A stretch of DNA of 64,000 bases from Desulfobacca sp. (GTDB lineage Bacteria; Desulfobacterota; Desulfobaccia; Desulfobaccales; Desulfobaccaceae), in NCBI GenBank assembly GCA_020725545.1, contig DYEV01000030.1, positions 1 through 64,000 of the forward strand, in the 5' to 3' direction. Positions within the stretch are counted from its first letter, which is position 1. Each line of letters starts with the position of its first letter. The translations under genes were made by a program, and so were the position numbers. Shown here one piece after another: positions 18,170 through 27,935 of the stretch. The notes beneath the pieces were generated by a model. That model made no database searches and was not told where the DNA came from. It saw only the letters and a list, made by a program, of their open reading frames with translations.

Positions 18170-18397
18170 AAGATCCCCCCACCCCCCTGTCTATTTTTTT
18201 AACAGATGCCGCCTTGCCCCTGTATGATTTTGCTGCACAAAAAGAATCAATAATAGCAAGTAGATATAGTCGATGCCTGTCCGGCTGTTGATATTTTCAA
18301 CAAGAGTTGCCCGCTCGCTGCGGCCAGCCTGCCGTCGGCCCAGTCCTGCCCCGGTCTATTCCAAGCATTTCCCAAGAAAGTGACGCTGTTTCATCTT

Positions 18398-18414
18398 TTG
18401 GCATCCACCTTGCA
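18398..18414 (+). promoter_or_regulatory. Sigma-54 promoter for the GcvH-like genes
   Basis: TTGGCATCCACCTTGCA matches the -24/-12 consensus: GG at 18400-18401 and GC at 18412-18413 with exactly 10 bp between. Transcription would start near 18425, about 57 bp ahead of the GcvH-like ATG. The rest of the 312-bp gap 18170-18481 shows no gene. An enhancer-binding activator must exist elsewhere. Confidence 0.7.
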
Positions 18415-18481
18415 TTAAGATAAGGCAAAAGTGTTATTGGAGATCACATCCAACGGAATCAGCCTAAAGGAGGTTGTCATC

Positions 18482-19123
18482 ATGAATTCGGCCATCACTC
18501 AAAAAGATCGCGCTGCTCAGATGCCGAATGCGGCCGCAGCGGTGAAGATGGTGGAAGTTTTCGGCTTTAAAGTCCCCACTTCCACGTATTATGTGCATCG
18601 GGGCCATGCCTGGGCGGTGCTGGAAGAGACCGGTCAGGTGCGGGTTGGCATGGACGATTTTTCCCAGAAGATTTTGGGGCCGGCCGAGGCCATCGAGTTT
18701 CCGGTGGTCGGTCGGGAATACTATCAGGATCACGTCTGTCTGGCCCTGATCCGCCAGGGTCATAAGGCCAAGGTTTTGGCGCCGGTGGACGGCATTGTCC
18801 AGGAGATCAATGCCAGGGTACAGGAGCAACCCACCTTGGTGCATGATGATCCTTATGGCGAAGGCTGGCTTTTCCGGCTTAAACCCACCAACCTGAGCCG
18901 GAATCTGGACTCCTTGTATAGCGGTGAAATCGTGGCCAATTGGATCGATCAGGAATCCCATCGGCTTCTGGGGCTCATGGAGTCGACGGTGGGGGTGACG
19001 CTGCCCAGTGGCGGGAGCATCGTGGACGATGTCTATGGTCATTTCCCTGACTTGGGCTGGCGGCGGTTGGTGCAGGAATTTTTCCTCCGGGATCTGACCA
19101 AGACCTGGAAAAAAAGGAGCTGA
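18482..19123 (+). CDS. GcvH-like lipoyl-carrier domain protein
   Basis: 213 residues; the ATG at 18482 follows AAAGGAGG, a strong ribosome binding site. A GcvH-like biotinyl/lipoyl fold spans about residues 34-140, with GHAWAVLEETGQVRVGMDDF. The expected lipoyl-lysine position is Lys95 in RQGHKAKVLAPVDG, though the flanks differ from the canonical ESVKA of glycine cleavage H proteins. A further 70 C-terminal residues (DDVYGHFPDLGW) are shared with the next gene. No glycine cleavage genes (gcvT, gcvP) are near, so a role in glycine cleavage is doubtful. Confidence 0.8.
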   Translation: MNSAITQKDRAAQMPNAAAAVKMVEVFGFKVPTSTYYVHRGHAWAVLEETGQVRVGMDDFSQKILGPAEAIEFPVVGREYYQDHVCLALIRQGHKAKVLAPVDGIVQEINARVQEQPTLVHDDPYGEGWLFRLKPTNLSRNLDSLYSGEIVANWIDQESHRLLGLMESTVGVTLPSGGSIVDDVYGHFPDLGWRRLVQEFFLRDLTKTWKKRS

Positions 19124-19140
19124 GGCCATGGCGCTGTGGT

Positions 19141-19182
19141 CAGGCGGCAGGCATGGACATGGGGTGCCAAGCCTGCCGCCTG
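19141..19182. repeat. 12-bp inverted repeat between the two GcvH-like genes
   Basis: Perfect arms CAGGCGGCAGGC (19141-19152) and GCCTGCCGCCTG (19171-19182) around 18 nt. It sits in the 107-bp spacer between the paralogues. It could moderate read-through or mRNA stability. Confidence 0.6.
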
Positions 19183-19230
19183 CAACCTGCCGATCCTCGG
19201 ACCCTTGGCGTTGTCTGGGAAGGATGAATC

Positions 19231-20139
19231 ATGAAACCTCAAGAACAGAAAAAATATTGCGTCTGGATGGAGGCCGGGGTCATCGACTATAAGGTCTGTG
19301 ACCATAACTATGACTGCACCACCTGCACGTTCGACCGCTCCATGAAACAGACGGCGGCCGCCAATCTGGCCCTGATGCGGGCCGGGCAAACACCGCGGGG
19401 GAAAAAGGGGAAGATCATCCCCTGGCAGGAGAAAATGCGGCAACGGGCCGGGTTGCAGCAGCAGTGCCGTCACATGTTGACCCATCGGGTGCCGGCCTAT
19501 TTTTGTGGCAATAACTATGATTGTCGTCGCTGCCCCTTTGACCAGATGCTGGAAGACCAGTGGCAGCTTTTTGCTCCACCGGTCCGACCGCATCTCCAAG
19601 AGGTATTCGGCATCCCGGTGCCCACCAGTTCCTACCTCCACCAGGGGCATGCCTGGGCTGCGGTGGAGGACGGTGGTCGGGTCCGCGTAGGGTTGGATGC
19701 CTTTGTCCAAAAAGTCTTTGGACCGGCTGAGGAGCTGCGATTGCCGCGGGTCGGGGAGGTCTTGAGCCAAAACCGCGTCGGCTTGGATCTGGCCCGCCAG
19801 GGGCACAAGGCGCCGGTGCTGGCGCCGGTGGATGGCATCGTGGAAGCGGTCAATCCCGAGGTGCGCCGACATCCCCAGGTGGTCCATGATTATCCTTATC
19901 AAGAAGGCTGGCTGGTGGTGGTGAGCCCTACCCGCCTTAAACCGAATTTGGAAACCCTGCTCTATGGAGAGAAGAATCTTGCCTGGATACATCATGAAAC
20001 CCATAGGCTTTTGGGCCTGCTCCCCGCCAGCGCCGGGCTTACCCTTCCCGACGGCGGCGCTCTGGTGGACGATGTCTATGGCCATTTCCCCGACCTGGGT
20101 TGGGATCTGCTGGTCCAAGAATTTCTGCGGAGCCACTAA
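19231..20139 (+). CDS. GcvH-like protein with two N-terminal four-cysteine modules
   Basis: 302 residues. The N-terminal part carries two copies of a C-x12-C-x5-C-x2-C module: C10, C23, C29, C32 and C79, C92, C98, C101. Both contain NYDC and C-x-FD. Each could bind a metal ion or Fe-S cluster. The C-terminal part (from about residue 120) is a GcvH-like carrier paralogous to the preceding gene, with the candidate lipoyl lysine Lys193 in RQGHKAPVLAPVDG and the same DDVYGHFPDLGW tail. GGAAGGA precedes the start. It is probably transcribed from the sigma-54 promoter upstream. Function unknown. Confidence 0.8.
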   Translation: MKPQEQKKYCVWMEAGVIDYKVCDHNYDCTTCTFDRSMKQTAAANLALMRAGQTPRGKKGKIIPWQEKMRQRAGLQQQCRHMLTHRVPAYFCGNNYDCRRCPFDQMLEDQWQLFAPPVRPHLQEVFGIPVPTSSYLHQGHAWAAVEDGGRVRVGLDAFVQKVFGPAEELRLPRVGEVLSQNRVGLDLARQGHKAPVLAPVDGIVEAVNPEVRRHPQVVHDYPYQEGWLVVVSPTRLKPNLETLLYGEKNLAWIHHETHRLLGLLPASAGLTLPDGGALVDDVYGHFPDLGWDLLVQEFLRSH

Positions 20140-20177
20140 ATACGCCATCCCACCTAGGGCAAATCTGCTACCCCCAA

Positions 20178-20214
20178 GAAAGACACGGCGCTGCGGCCCG
20201 TGTCTTTCGCTTTT
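20178..20214 (+). terminator. Rho-independent terminator after the GcvH-like genes
   Basis: Perfect 11-bp stem GAAAGACACGG / CCGTGTCTTTC with a 9-nt loop, followed by GCTTTT. It lies 39 bp after the second GcvH-like stop codon. It closes the two-gene operon. Confidence 0.85.
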
Positions 20215-20371
20215 GGAGGAAAGAGCAAAGGGAACAGGCCAGACCTGAAAAATTCCAGGTTTGTCGGTCAGCTTAAAGGAGGGAGTAGGAGCCGAGCTTC
20301 CCTGTAATGTTAAGTTATCCTCATATCATTATAAATAACCCGCAAAACGAAAAAAGTGAGTGTTGCCTCCC

Positions 20372-20419
20372 AAATCCACCGCCTTCTTCAGAGCAGGATC
20401 GCCAGAAGGCGGTGGATTT
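20372..20419. repeat. 16-bp perfect inverted repeat in a gene-free stretch
   Basis: AAATCCACCGCCTTCT (20372-20387) and AGAAGGCGGTGGATTT (20404-20419) pair perfectly around 16 nt. No T run follows. The gap 20140-20788 has no convincing gene; a 93-codon frame at 20484-20765 lacks a ribosome binding site and any recognisable feature. Confidence 0.7.
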
Positions 20420-20435
20420 AGGAACATCCAGCATC

Positions 20436-20468
20436 TTGACAATCCCCCGTGTGCCTGATAAATATAAG
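20436..20468 (+). promoter_or_regulatory. Possible promoter upstream of tRNA-Lys
   Basis: TTGACA (20436-20441) is followed after 17 bp by TAAATA, with TATAAG at 20463-20468 as an alternative but badly spaced -10. It could drive the tRNA 320 bp downstream or an unannotated small RNA. Weak evidence. Confidence 0.35.
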
Positions 20469-20788
20469 GTCCATTAGAGGAACTTGCAGATAAACTCTCT
20501 TTTGGTCATTTTGAGGGAAGAGGCGGATTATTACTTTAGCTCCCATCTGAAAAGCCTGTTATTCCTTCTCCAGGATAGCAGCGAGAGGGTTAGGACGAGG
20601 TGTAGGCAAGCAGCTGCTTTAACCGACTACATGGAAGCAGGGCTGAAATTCTTTACATGCTTGCGCAGCGCCCCCACCAAATCTCAGGATAAAGACTTAC
20701 TCATGAAAACCATAAAAATCCTCCCGAAGCTTAGAATGACAAGGAAAAGAAACCAAGTTTTGTAAAAACTTCAGTAAGAGGAAACCTT

Positions 20789-20864
20789 GGGCCGTTAGCT
20801 CAATTGGTAGAGCAACTGACTCTTAATCAGTAGGTTCGGGGTTCGATCCCCTGACGGCCCACCA
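20789..20864 (+). tRNA. tRNA-Lys (anticodon CUU)
   Basis: A complete cloverleaf can be folded: acceptor GGGCCGT with ACGGCCC, D arm AGCTC...GAGC, anticodon stem CTGAC with anticodon CTT, and TCGGGGTTCGATCCCCTGA as the T arm. The 3' CCA is encoded. It marks the left edge of the accessory island; tRNA genes are common integration sites, but no duplicated tRNA end was found by eye. Confidence 0.96.
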
Positions 20865-20878
20865 AGAAAATCAATAAG

Positions 20879-20905
20879 ATAGCCTCTCAATCGGGAGGCT
20901 ATTTT
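20879..20905 (+). terminator. Terminator after tRNA-Lys
   Basis: ATAGCCTC (20879-20886) pairs with GAGGCTAT (20895-20902) around 8 nt, followed by TTT. It lies 14 bp after the tRNA CCA end. Confidence 0.7.
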
Positions 20906-21054
20906 AGTCTGGGGTAGCAAAATTCCTTCAGCCTACAGAAATTAAGCTTCCTCTTTTGCTATGCTGAAAGTTCGTGAACTTTAACGACCTTGGCCTGGAA
21001 AACTCGTTTTTTCCTCGACGCCTTACCCACTATCTTTCGCCTGCTCTTATGAAA

Positions 21055-21120
21055 GAAAACCCGAAGATTGGGACTCCTACCACCGGTATCAATATTTCGG
21101 GCACGGAAATTTTTTAATTT
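21055..21120. repeat. Direct repeat, copy A
   Basis: About 66 bp that match 22502-22565 with few differences. Shared landmarks are GAAAACCCG, GGGACTCCT, TATCAATAT, TCGGG and AATTTTTTAATTT. It lies just beyond the stop codon of the nuclease-like gene, so copies A and B bracket that gene. Confidence 0.8.
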
Positions 21121-21138
21121 TTTGATCGAGATTGCAAC

Positions 21139-22281
21139 TTAATGAACTGCAGAAGACTTAATCTCCTGAATGACCCATTCGAAGGTATCAAGAAACTTTT
21201 TTAAGGCCATTTCATCTTTTAGTGCTGCTAAGGGAAGGCTGGGACGCCGTTCAATGCCATCGGGAGGCAAAGAAATGTTCGGAACCTCGTTCAGCCGTTG
21301 CAGTAATTCAACCCGCTTGACCTCATTATCAAATGGTGGCCTTTTTTTCAGCTCTTTGAATTGGACCTCGATAGTTCCGTAGGTCCATGCGGAAATGAGC
21401 AAAAATGTTTCGCTTTGAAAGTCAAGCATCGGGAAAAAGGAACCATATATTTTCCCTTGCCCCCACCAAATGCGCAGTCCTTTTGCCTGAGCCCAGGCCA
21501 AAATCTGGCGAGCCGTATTTACTTCAACATCTCCTCGCCTCGATTGTAAATCCTGAAGAAATGAGGGTTCATCCCACTGCTTACCCACACGGCTGCCGCC
21601 GGATTTCTTCTCACGCACTGCAACGGTTTGACCGATTATTTTGGGAACCATAGTCTTGAATCCCTGCCCCATGAATTGCTTTATTTCCAAGGCTAAAACC
21701 TCAGCAGGGTCCATTTGGGCGTTGAGAAATTCCACTATCCGCTGAAGTTCGGAAGGTATCTTATCAGCCACAAAAACCAGGCGGATTCTTCCGGCTTGCA
21801 GGTTGGTTTTTACCTGCTGCCAAAATTCCTGGGGATCGGCTTCTGGTTCAAGGAAATCCATGACGACCTGCTCCGGCTCTAATCCCTGAGACTGGCATGT
21901 TGCCTCAAACTGGGCAATAATCCTCTCAACCGGCCAATAAGCCACAGCATTAGCAGCATAATCCAGCATCTGGCCGACAACTTCCCTTCTGATGCGGGTG
22001 TCAGTGCTGCGCTTAACTTCTACCAGGGTAGGGATCGCATCCTGGTCAAGAAACAGATGATCAACGGCCCAACGTCCGGCTCCATTCTCTTCTGATGGCA
22101 ACGAGGCTTCCCGAGAGATTAACAGCCACCGGCGTGGGGCATCACTATTTATCTGGTTCCCGGCCAGCAAATTGGGATACTGGGCCAGTAAGGTTTGCAG
22201 TAAAGCTTCTGAATCATATGCCTGCTCGTTCAATTCCATGAGCTTACCGTCGTCTTGAATCAGGAAAATTGCTCCGCTCAT
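21139..22281 (-). CDS. PD-(D/E)XK nuclease-like protein (NucS/DUF91-like)
   Basis: 380 residues, no signal or membrane segment. The N-terminal half has a restriction-endonuclease-fold pattern: an aspartate in AVDHLFLDQ followed by VEVKRSTD (the ExK pair), then RREVVGQMLDYAANA. This resembles NucS/RecB-type nucleases. The C-terminal half is not recognised. It is transcribed divergently from the helicase-SNF2-methylase operon and bracketed by 65-bp direct repeats. A defence role is inferred from context; it could be an effector or a separate cassette. Confidence 0.7.
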   Translation of the reverse strand: MSGAIFLIQDDGKLMELNEQAYDSEALLQTLLAQYPNLLAGNQINSDAPRRWLLISREASLPSEENGAGRWAVDHLFLDQDAIPTLVEVKRSTDTRIRREVVGQMLDYAANAVAYWPVERIIAQFEATCQSQGLEPEQVVMDFLEPEADPQEFWQQVKTNLQAGRIRLVFVADKIPSELQRIVEFLNAQMDPAEVLALEIKQFMGQGFKTMVPKIIGQTVAVREKKSGGSRVGKQWDEPSFLQDLQSRRGDVEVNTARQILAWAQAKGLRIWWGQGKIYGSFFPMLDFQSETFLLISAWTYGTIEVQFKELKKRPPFDNEVKRVELLQRLNEVPNISLPPDGIERRPSLPLAALKDEMALKKFLDTFEWVIQEIKSSAVH

Positions 22282-22501
22282 ATTGTCCCCATAACGTCAT
22301 AATTCCTTATACCGTTGCCTCAGCAATAACCCATTGAAATTATTATTTAAGCAAAATCCTCTTCCCAAGGGCATGATAACACAGATTAAGTTAAAAAGTA
22401 ATTTTAATCATAATGTTAGTGAAGGACCTGTTTACCCGCTGCAGGGAGTAAGAGAACCCCGACCCTCATCTGTTCCCTACCGTGGCTGTATGGCAGCAAA
22501 G

Positions 22502-22565
22502 GAAAACCCGGAGACCGGGACTCCTGTCCCCCCTATCAATATATCGGGTTTGTAATTTTTTAATT
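22502..22565. repeat. Direct repeat, copy B
   Basis: Second copy of the 65-bp repeat at 21055-21120, same orientation. It lies in the 446-bp divergent gap 22282-22727 between the nuclease-like gene and the helicase gene, which is otherwise AT-rich with no gene. No third copy was seen to the right of the methylase gene. Confidence 0.8.
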
Positions 22566-22727
22566 TACGGTTTAATGCAGTCGATAAGCCTAAAAAGACA
22601 TTCCTGTAGAACAACTCCGCCCTGCCCTAAGATCATTGACAGAAACCGAACTATTGTGGCATTGTTATCTCGGGTATCTGTAAACTTAATTTCCATGAGC
22701 TTGACTTAACCTATTTGCGGATGGCTT

Positions 22728-25700
22728 ATGAATATCTTCAGATTTCGTGACAGCCTGATTAACGACTATGCCTCGTATGTGCGGAGTTTTATCCACATTC
22801 AAGATGAACGCATACGCCAGCATGTTGGGGATAACCTTGAAAAAGGCTTGCTTTGGCCTGACCCCTTTATTCAGCTGAATCCTGCCTTTGAGCCGGGTGA
22901 ATGGATCGATGAGCTGGTTGAGAAAGGCCTTTTACATAATGAGTGTCGACAGATTTTCCGCATTAAACCGGACCCGGCAGGAGAAGGCAAGCCCCTGCGG
23001 CTGCACAAACATCAAGCCGACGCCCTCAGAGCCGCCAAGACGGGGAAAAATTACGTCCTAACCACCGGCACCGGTTCGGGGAAAAGTCTGGCCTACATTG
23101 TTCCCATTGTGGATCATGTTTTGCGGCGAGGTTCTCAAAAGGGCATCCAGGCTATCATCATTTATCCCATGAATGCCCTGTGCAACAGTCAATATGACGA
23201 GCTGGTGAAATTTCTTTGCCATGGCTACCCCCCAGATTGTGCTCCGGTGCGCTTTGCCAAATATACCGGTCAGGAGAGCGATGAAGTAAGACAGGGGATA
23301 CTCACCAACCCGCCGGATATTATTCTCACCAACTATATGATGTTGGAATTGATTCTCACCCGGCCCTATGACAAAGAGCTGGTAAAAGCCTCCCAGGGTT
23401 TACAATTCTTAGTCCTGGATGAGCTGCATACCTATCGAGGGCGACAGGGGGCGGATGTGGCCCTCCTGGTGCGGCGCTTAAGAAATGCCTGCAATGCTGA
23501 TAACCTGCAATGTATTGGCACTTCGGCCACGTTAGCAGGACCTGGAACGTATGAGGAACAGCAGCAGGAAATTGCTGCCGTGGCAGGTAAGCTATTCGGA
23601 ACGGAAGTCCGGCCCGACTTGGTCATCGGAGAGTCTTTGCGGAAGGTGACACCGGATATAGACCTCTCGACCCCTGACTTTTTAATCAGTCTTCAAGAAC
23701 GGGTCATGGACCCTGATGTTACCCCACCATGGGAATATGAAGAATTTGTTAAAGATCCCTTGTCGATCTGGATCGAAAACACCTTCGGGGTAACGACCGA
23801 AAAGCAATCAGGACGGCTCATTAGAACTAAACCCCGGAGTCTTACCGGTGAAGAAGGCGCTGCCCAGGAACTGAGTTCTTTGATCGGGGTTCCGGTGTCA
23901 CGCTGCATCGAGGCGATTCAGGAGGGTTTACTGGCCGGTTACCGCTGTTTGGACCCTGCCACCGGATTTCCCGTTTTTGCTTTTCGACTACATCAATTTA
24001 TCAGTCGGGGTGATTACGTCTATGGTTCCCCTGAGCCGGAAGAAAAACGCTACATGACTGTTTACGGACAACAGTTTGTTCCCGGTAATCGTTCTCGGGT
24101 TTTGCTCCCCCTGGTCTTTTGCCGGGAGTGTGGACAGGAATATTATTGTGTCCGAAAAGCCCAGGACAAAGAATCAGATAAAATACGCTTTCTACCTCGG
24201 GAATTGGCGGATCGTTTTAGCGACGAGGAGGGAGAGGCTGGTTTTTTATTCAGAAATTCCCATAAGCCCTGGCCCGAAGATGAAAATGAAGTAGTAGAGC
24301 GTTTACCCGAAGACTGGCTGATAGAAGAATCGGGCAACATACGTCTCCGGGATAACCGGAGATTATTGCTGCCAGAATTGGTCCGACTGGCGCCCGATGG
24401 CCAGCAAACCGCAGACGGCGCCGCATTTCATTACTTCAAGGCCCCCTTCCGGTTTTGCTTAAATTGTGGGGTTTCCTATGGTATGAGGCAAGCTTCAGAT
24501 ATTGGCAAGCTGTCCTCTTTAGGAACTGAAGGCCGCAGCACCGCTACGACGATTCTGAGTCTGGCGGCCATCCGCCGCTTACGGCAGGAAGATTCGATTC
24601 CGGAAACCTCCCGAAAGCTTCTCAGTTTTACTGACAACCGTCAGGATGCCTCTCTCCAGGCCGGACATTTGAACGACTTCATTGAAATAGGCTTACTGAG
24701 GTCGGCGCTCTATAAAGCTGCCAGTAAGGCCGGGGCAGAAGGAATAGGGCATGATGTATTAACTCAAAAGGTGTTTACGGCCCTGGACCTCCCTTTGCAT
24801 CACTTTGCGAAAGACCCGGAGGTTAAATTCGCCGCTCTGAAAAATACCGAAAAGGCCTTAATGAACGTCATCGGCTATCGTCTCTACCATGATCTGCGCC
24901 GGGGCTGGCGGGTTACTTCCCCGAATTTGGAACAGTGTGGTTTATTGGAAATAGCCTATAATTCCCTGACAGAGCTCTGCGAAGCCTCGGAAGAATGGCA
25001 AAATATCCATGAAGCATTATTAACTGCCACTCCTGACACCAAAGCAAAAGTGTGCCGGGTGCTGTTAGATCACATGAGGCGGGAATTGGCCATCAGGGTG
25101 AACTATCTTGACGCCACATTCCAGGAAAGTATCCGGCATCAGAGTGATCAGCATCTCATAGCTCCCTGGGCCATTGATGAAAATGAACGGCTCATGGAAG
25201 CCACGGTTATCTTCCCTCGGTCTCGTCGGCCCCAGGATTATGGGGGACACCTTTTTATTTCTCCCCGGGGTGGCTTCGGGCAATTTCTCCGGCGCGCCTC
25301 GACCTTTCCTGATTACCCAAAGAAAATCAGCGGGGCTGAGGTAGGTGAGATTATTCTCCAGCTGCTGAAAATGTTGCGGATTGCCGGGTTGGTGGAAGCA
25401 GTGGTGCCGACCAAAGACGATAATGACGTGCCAGGCTATCAAATACCAGCCGCCGCCATCATTTGGCGGGCTGGTCCTGGAACGCAGCCGTTCCATGATA
25501 TCATCAGGGTGCCCCGCGCCCCGGAGACGGGTGGACGGACAAACCCCTTTTTCAAGGATTTTTATCAACACATCGCCGCCGAGAGCAAGGGTTTGGAAGC
25601 ACATGAACATACTGCCCAAGTCGACTATGAGAAGAGGATGGAGCGGGAAAAGGCCTTTCGGGCTGGCAAACTGCCGATTCTCTATTGCTCTCCTACCATG

Positions 25701-27935
25701 GAATTGGGCATAGACATCGCCACCCTCAATGTCGTCAATATGCGGAATGTTCCCCCGACCCCGGCCAACTATGCCCAAAGAAGCGGCCGGGCCGGGAGGA
25801 GCGGGCAGCCAGCTCTGGTGTATTCCTATTGCACCACCGGCAGCCCGCATGACCAGTATTTTTTTAAACGCCCGGAGCAGATGGTGTCCGGCTCAGTGAC
25901 CCCGCCGAGATTGGAACTGGCGAATGAGGACCTCATTAAATCTCATATTCAGGCAGTGTGGCTGGCGGCCACCGGCCTCTCCTTGGGTAGTTCTTTGCGG
26001 GATATTCTGGACGTGAGCGGCGATAGTCCCACCTTGGAGCTTCAACAACAAATCAAGGATGCCATCAATGATGCCAAGGCGAAGCAGAAAACTCTCCAAC
26101 AGAGCAAGGCTATCTTATCGACCCTGGTCGAGGAGTTGCAGGCAGCGGATTGGTATAGCGAAGGATGGCTGGATGAAACTTTAAACCAGGTGGGGCTGGC
26201 CTTTGATCAGGCCTGCGAACGCTGGCGGTCTCTCTATCGGGCCGCCGCCAGGCAGCGGGAGATGCAAAATAAAATCATCGGTGATGCTTCGGCAAGCGCC
26301 GAGAATAAAAAACAGGCCAAGCGGTTGCGCATGGAAGCCGAGGCCCAAATGGACCTTTTGCTGGAAACCAAAAACATTATGCAGTCTGACTTTTACAGCT
26401 ACCGCTATTTTGCCAGTGAAGGTTTCTTGCCGGGCTATAACTTCCCCCGCCTGCCATTATCAGCCTATATCCCAGGTCAACGCCACCACAAGGATGAATT
26501 TCTTTCCAGACCCCGTTTTCTGGCTATCTCCGAGTTCGGCCCCCGAGGCATCATTTATCACGAGGGTTCCCGCTTTCTCATCAACAAGGTTATTTTGCCG
26601 GTGGGCGAAGACGAGTTTCTCACTGCCGCTGCCAAACTCTGCCCGAACTGCGGCTACTTGCACCCGCTAGCCTTTGGTGGCCAAGGGGTGGATAACTGTG
26701 AGCAATGCCAGCAATTCCTTGAGCGTCCCATATGCCAGCTTTTCCGGCTGCAAAATGTGGCCACCAGGCGGAAGGATCGGATTAATTGCGACGAAGAGGA
26801 ACGCCTCCGTCTGGGATATGAGATAAAAACCGGCATCCGTTTCGCTTTGCATAAGGGAAACCTCTCCCTTCAAACGGCCACAGTGAATCATCCTGACCTG
26901 GGAACTCTGGCGACCTTGACTTACGGCCACGGTGCCACCCTGTGGCGCATCAATCTGGGTTGGAGCCGCAGGCAGAACAAAAATCAACTCGGCTTCGTGT
27001 TGGACACTGGAAGGGGCTATTGGGCCAAAAACGATCTACTTACGGCGGAGGAAGATGACTCTGACCCCATGAGTGCCAAGACTGTCAGAGTGGTCCCATA
27101 TGTGGAAGACCATCGCAACTGTCTTTTACTCACACCCGCCCAGGTCCTGGATAAGAATCAGATGGCTTCCCTGCAAGCGGTGGTAAAACGGGCCATTCAG
27201 GCCTACTTTCAATTGGAGGACAATGAATTGGCCGCCGAACCTCTCCCGAACCAGGACGAACGCCGGATGATCCTCTTTTATGAGGCTGCCGAGGGCGGGG
27301 CGGGCGTTTTGCGGCAACTGATCGCCACTCCCGATGCAGTTGCGGAAGTTGCCAAGGCGGCCCTGGACATCTGCCACTTTGATCCCCAAAACGGGGAAGA
27401 TAAACGTCGTGGCCCCCGTGCCCGAGAAGACTGTGAAGCCGCCTGTTATGATTGTTTATTAAACTACGGCAATCAGCGGGACCACCAGCTTTTAGACCGA
27501 CAGACCATTAAAGATTTTTTGTATCAACTCAGCCAAGCACGCACCTCTGTGTCCCCGGTGGGGATACCCAGGTCGGAGCATCTCAAGAAGCTTATGACCC
27601 TGGCCGGTTCTGATCTGGAACGAAGCTGGCTCGGTTTTCTGGAGGACCGGCGGCTGCACCTGCCTTCCCGAGCCCAATACTTTATGGACAAGTGCAAGAC
27701 CCGGCCGGATTTTATCTATGATGAGCATTTAGCGGTTATTTACGTGGACGGCCCGCCGCATGATTATCCCGAGCGGCAGAAAAGAGATGCAGAACTGACC
27801 ACCTGTTTGGAAGATTTGGGATATACCGTAATCCGCTTCCGCCATCAGGATGACTGGGAAAGCATCATTGCGAAATTCCCCCACATCTTCGGGGTAGTTA
27901 AAAAAATCAAGGGGTTTGAAAGTTGGAAACGGTGA
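22728..27935 (+). CDS. Helicase-DUF1998-nuclease fusion protein, DISARM/Druantia-like
   Basis: 1735 residues. An SF2 helicase core has Walker A TGTGSGKS (113-120), a DELH box (231-234, not DEAH) and SAT (266-268). Motif VI lies in [12 protein letters not shown]. Several zinc-finger-like CxxC pairs follow (FCREC, FCLNC, CPNC, CEQC). A DUF1998/MZB region includes [15 protein letters not shown]. The last 110 residues look like a Vsr/DUF559-type endonuclease fold: [17 protein letters not shown], then [14 protein letters not shown] splits the helicase (drmA) and DUF1998 (drmB); here they are one chain with an added nuclease. It overlaps the SNF2 gene start. Confidence 0.85.
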   Translation: MNIFRFRDSLINDYASYVRSFIHIQDERIRQHVGDNLEKGLLWPDPFIQLNPAFEPGEWIDELVEKGLLHNECRQIFRIKPDPAGEGKPLRLHKHQADALRAAKTGKNYVLTTGTGSGKSLAYIVPIVDHVLRRGSQKGIQAIIIYPMNALCNSQYDELVKFLCHGYPPDCAPVRFAKYTGQESDEVRQGILTNPPDIILTNYMMLELILTRPYDKELVKASQGLQFLVLDELHTYRGRQGADVALLVRRLRNACNADNLQCIGTSATLAGPGTYEEQQQEIAAVAGKLFGTEVRPDLVIGESLRKVTPDIDLSTPDFLISLQERVMDPDVTPPWEYEEFVKDPLSIWIENTFGVTTEKQSGRLIRTKPRSLTGEEGAAQELSSLIGVPVSRCIEAIQEGLLAGYRCLDPATGFPVFAFRLHQFISRGDYVYGSPEPEEKRYMTVYGQQFVPGNRSRVLLPLVFCRECGQEYYCVRKAQDKESDKIRFLPRELADRFSDEEGEAGFLFRNSHKPWPEDENEVVERLPEDWLIEESGNIRLRDNRRLLLPELVRLAPDGQQTADGAAFHYFKAPFRFCLNCGVSYGMRQASDIGKLSSLGTEGRSTATTILSLAAIRRLRQEDSIPETSRKLLSFTDNRQDASLQAGHLNDFIEIGLLRSALYKAASKAGAEGIGHDVLTQKVFTALDLPLHHFAKDPEVKFAALKNTEKALMNVIGYRLYHDLRRGWRVTSPNLEQCGLLEIAYNSLTELCEASEEWQNIHEALLTATPDTKAKVCRVLLDHMRRELAIRVNYLDATFQESIRHQSDQHLIAPWAIDENERLMEATVIFPRSRRPQDYGGHLFISPRGGFGQFLRRASTFPDYPKKISGAEVGEIILQLLKMLRIAGLVEAVVPTKDDNDVPGYQIPAAAIIWRAGPGTQPFHDIIRVPRAPETGGRTNPFFKDFYQHIAAESKGLEAHEHTAQVDYEKRMEREKAFRAGKLPILYCSPTMELGIDIATLNVVNMRNVPPTPANYAQRSGRAGRSGQPALVYSYCTTGSPHDQYFFKRPEQMVSGSVTPPRLELANEDLIKSHIQAVWLAATGLSLGSSLRDILDVSGDSPTLELQQQIKDAINDAKAKQKTLQQSKAILSTLVEELQAADWYSEGWLDETLNQVGLAFDQACERWRSLYRAAARQREMQNKIIGDASASAENKKQAKRLRMEAEAQMDLLLETKNIMQSDFYSYRYFASEGFLPGYNFPRLPLSAYIPGQRHHKDEFLSRPRFLAISEFGPRGIIYHEGSRFLINKVILPVGEDEFLTAAAKLCPNCGYLHPLAFGGQGVDNCEQCQQFLERPICQLFRLQNVATRRKDRINCDEEERLRLGYEIKTGIRFALHKGNLSLQTATVNHPDLGTLATLTYGHGATLWRINLGWSRRQNKNQLGFVLDTGRGYWAKNDLLTAEEDDSDPMSAKTVRVVPYVEDHRNCLLLTPAQVLDKNQMASLQAVVKRAIQAYFQLEDNELAAEPLPNQDERRMILFYEAAEGGAGVLRQLIATPDAVAEVAKAALDICHFDPQNGEDKRRGPRAREDCEAACYDCLLNYGNQRDHQLLDRQTIKDFLYQLSQARTSVSPVGIPRSEHLKKLMTLAGSDLERSWLGFLEDRRLHLPSRAQYFMDKCKTRPDFIYDEHLAVIYVDGPPHDYPERQKRDAELTTCLEDLGYTVIRFRHQDDWESIIAKFPHIFGVVKKIKGFESWKR

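Noticed and set aside
20484-20765. 93-codon frame before tRNA-Lys
   Set aside because: No ribosome binding site, no recognisable domain, and it ends just before the tRNA.
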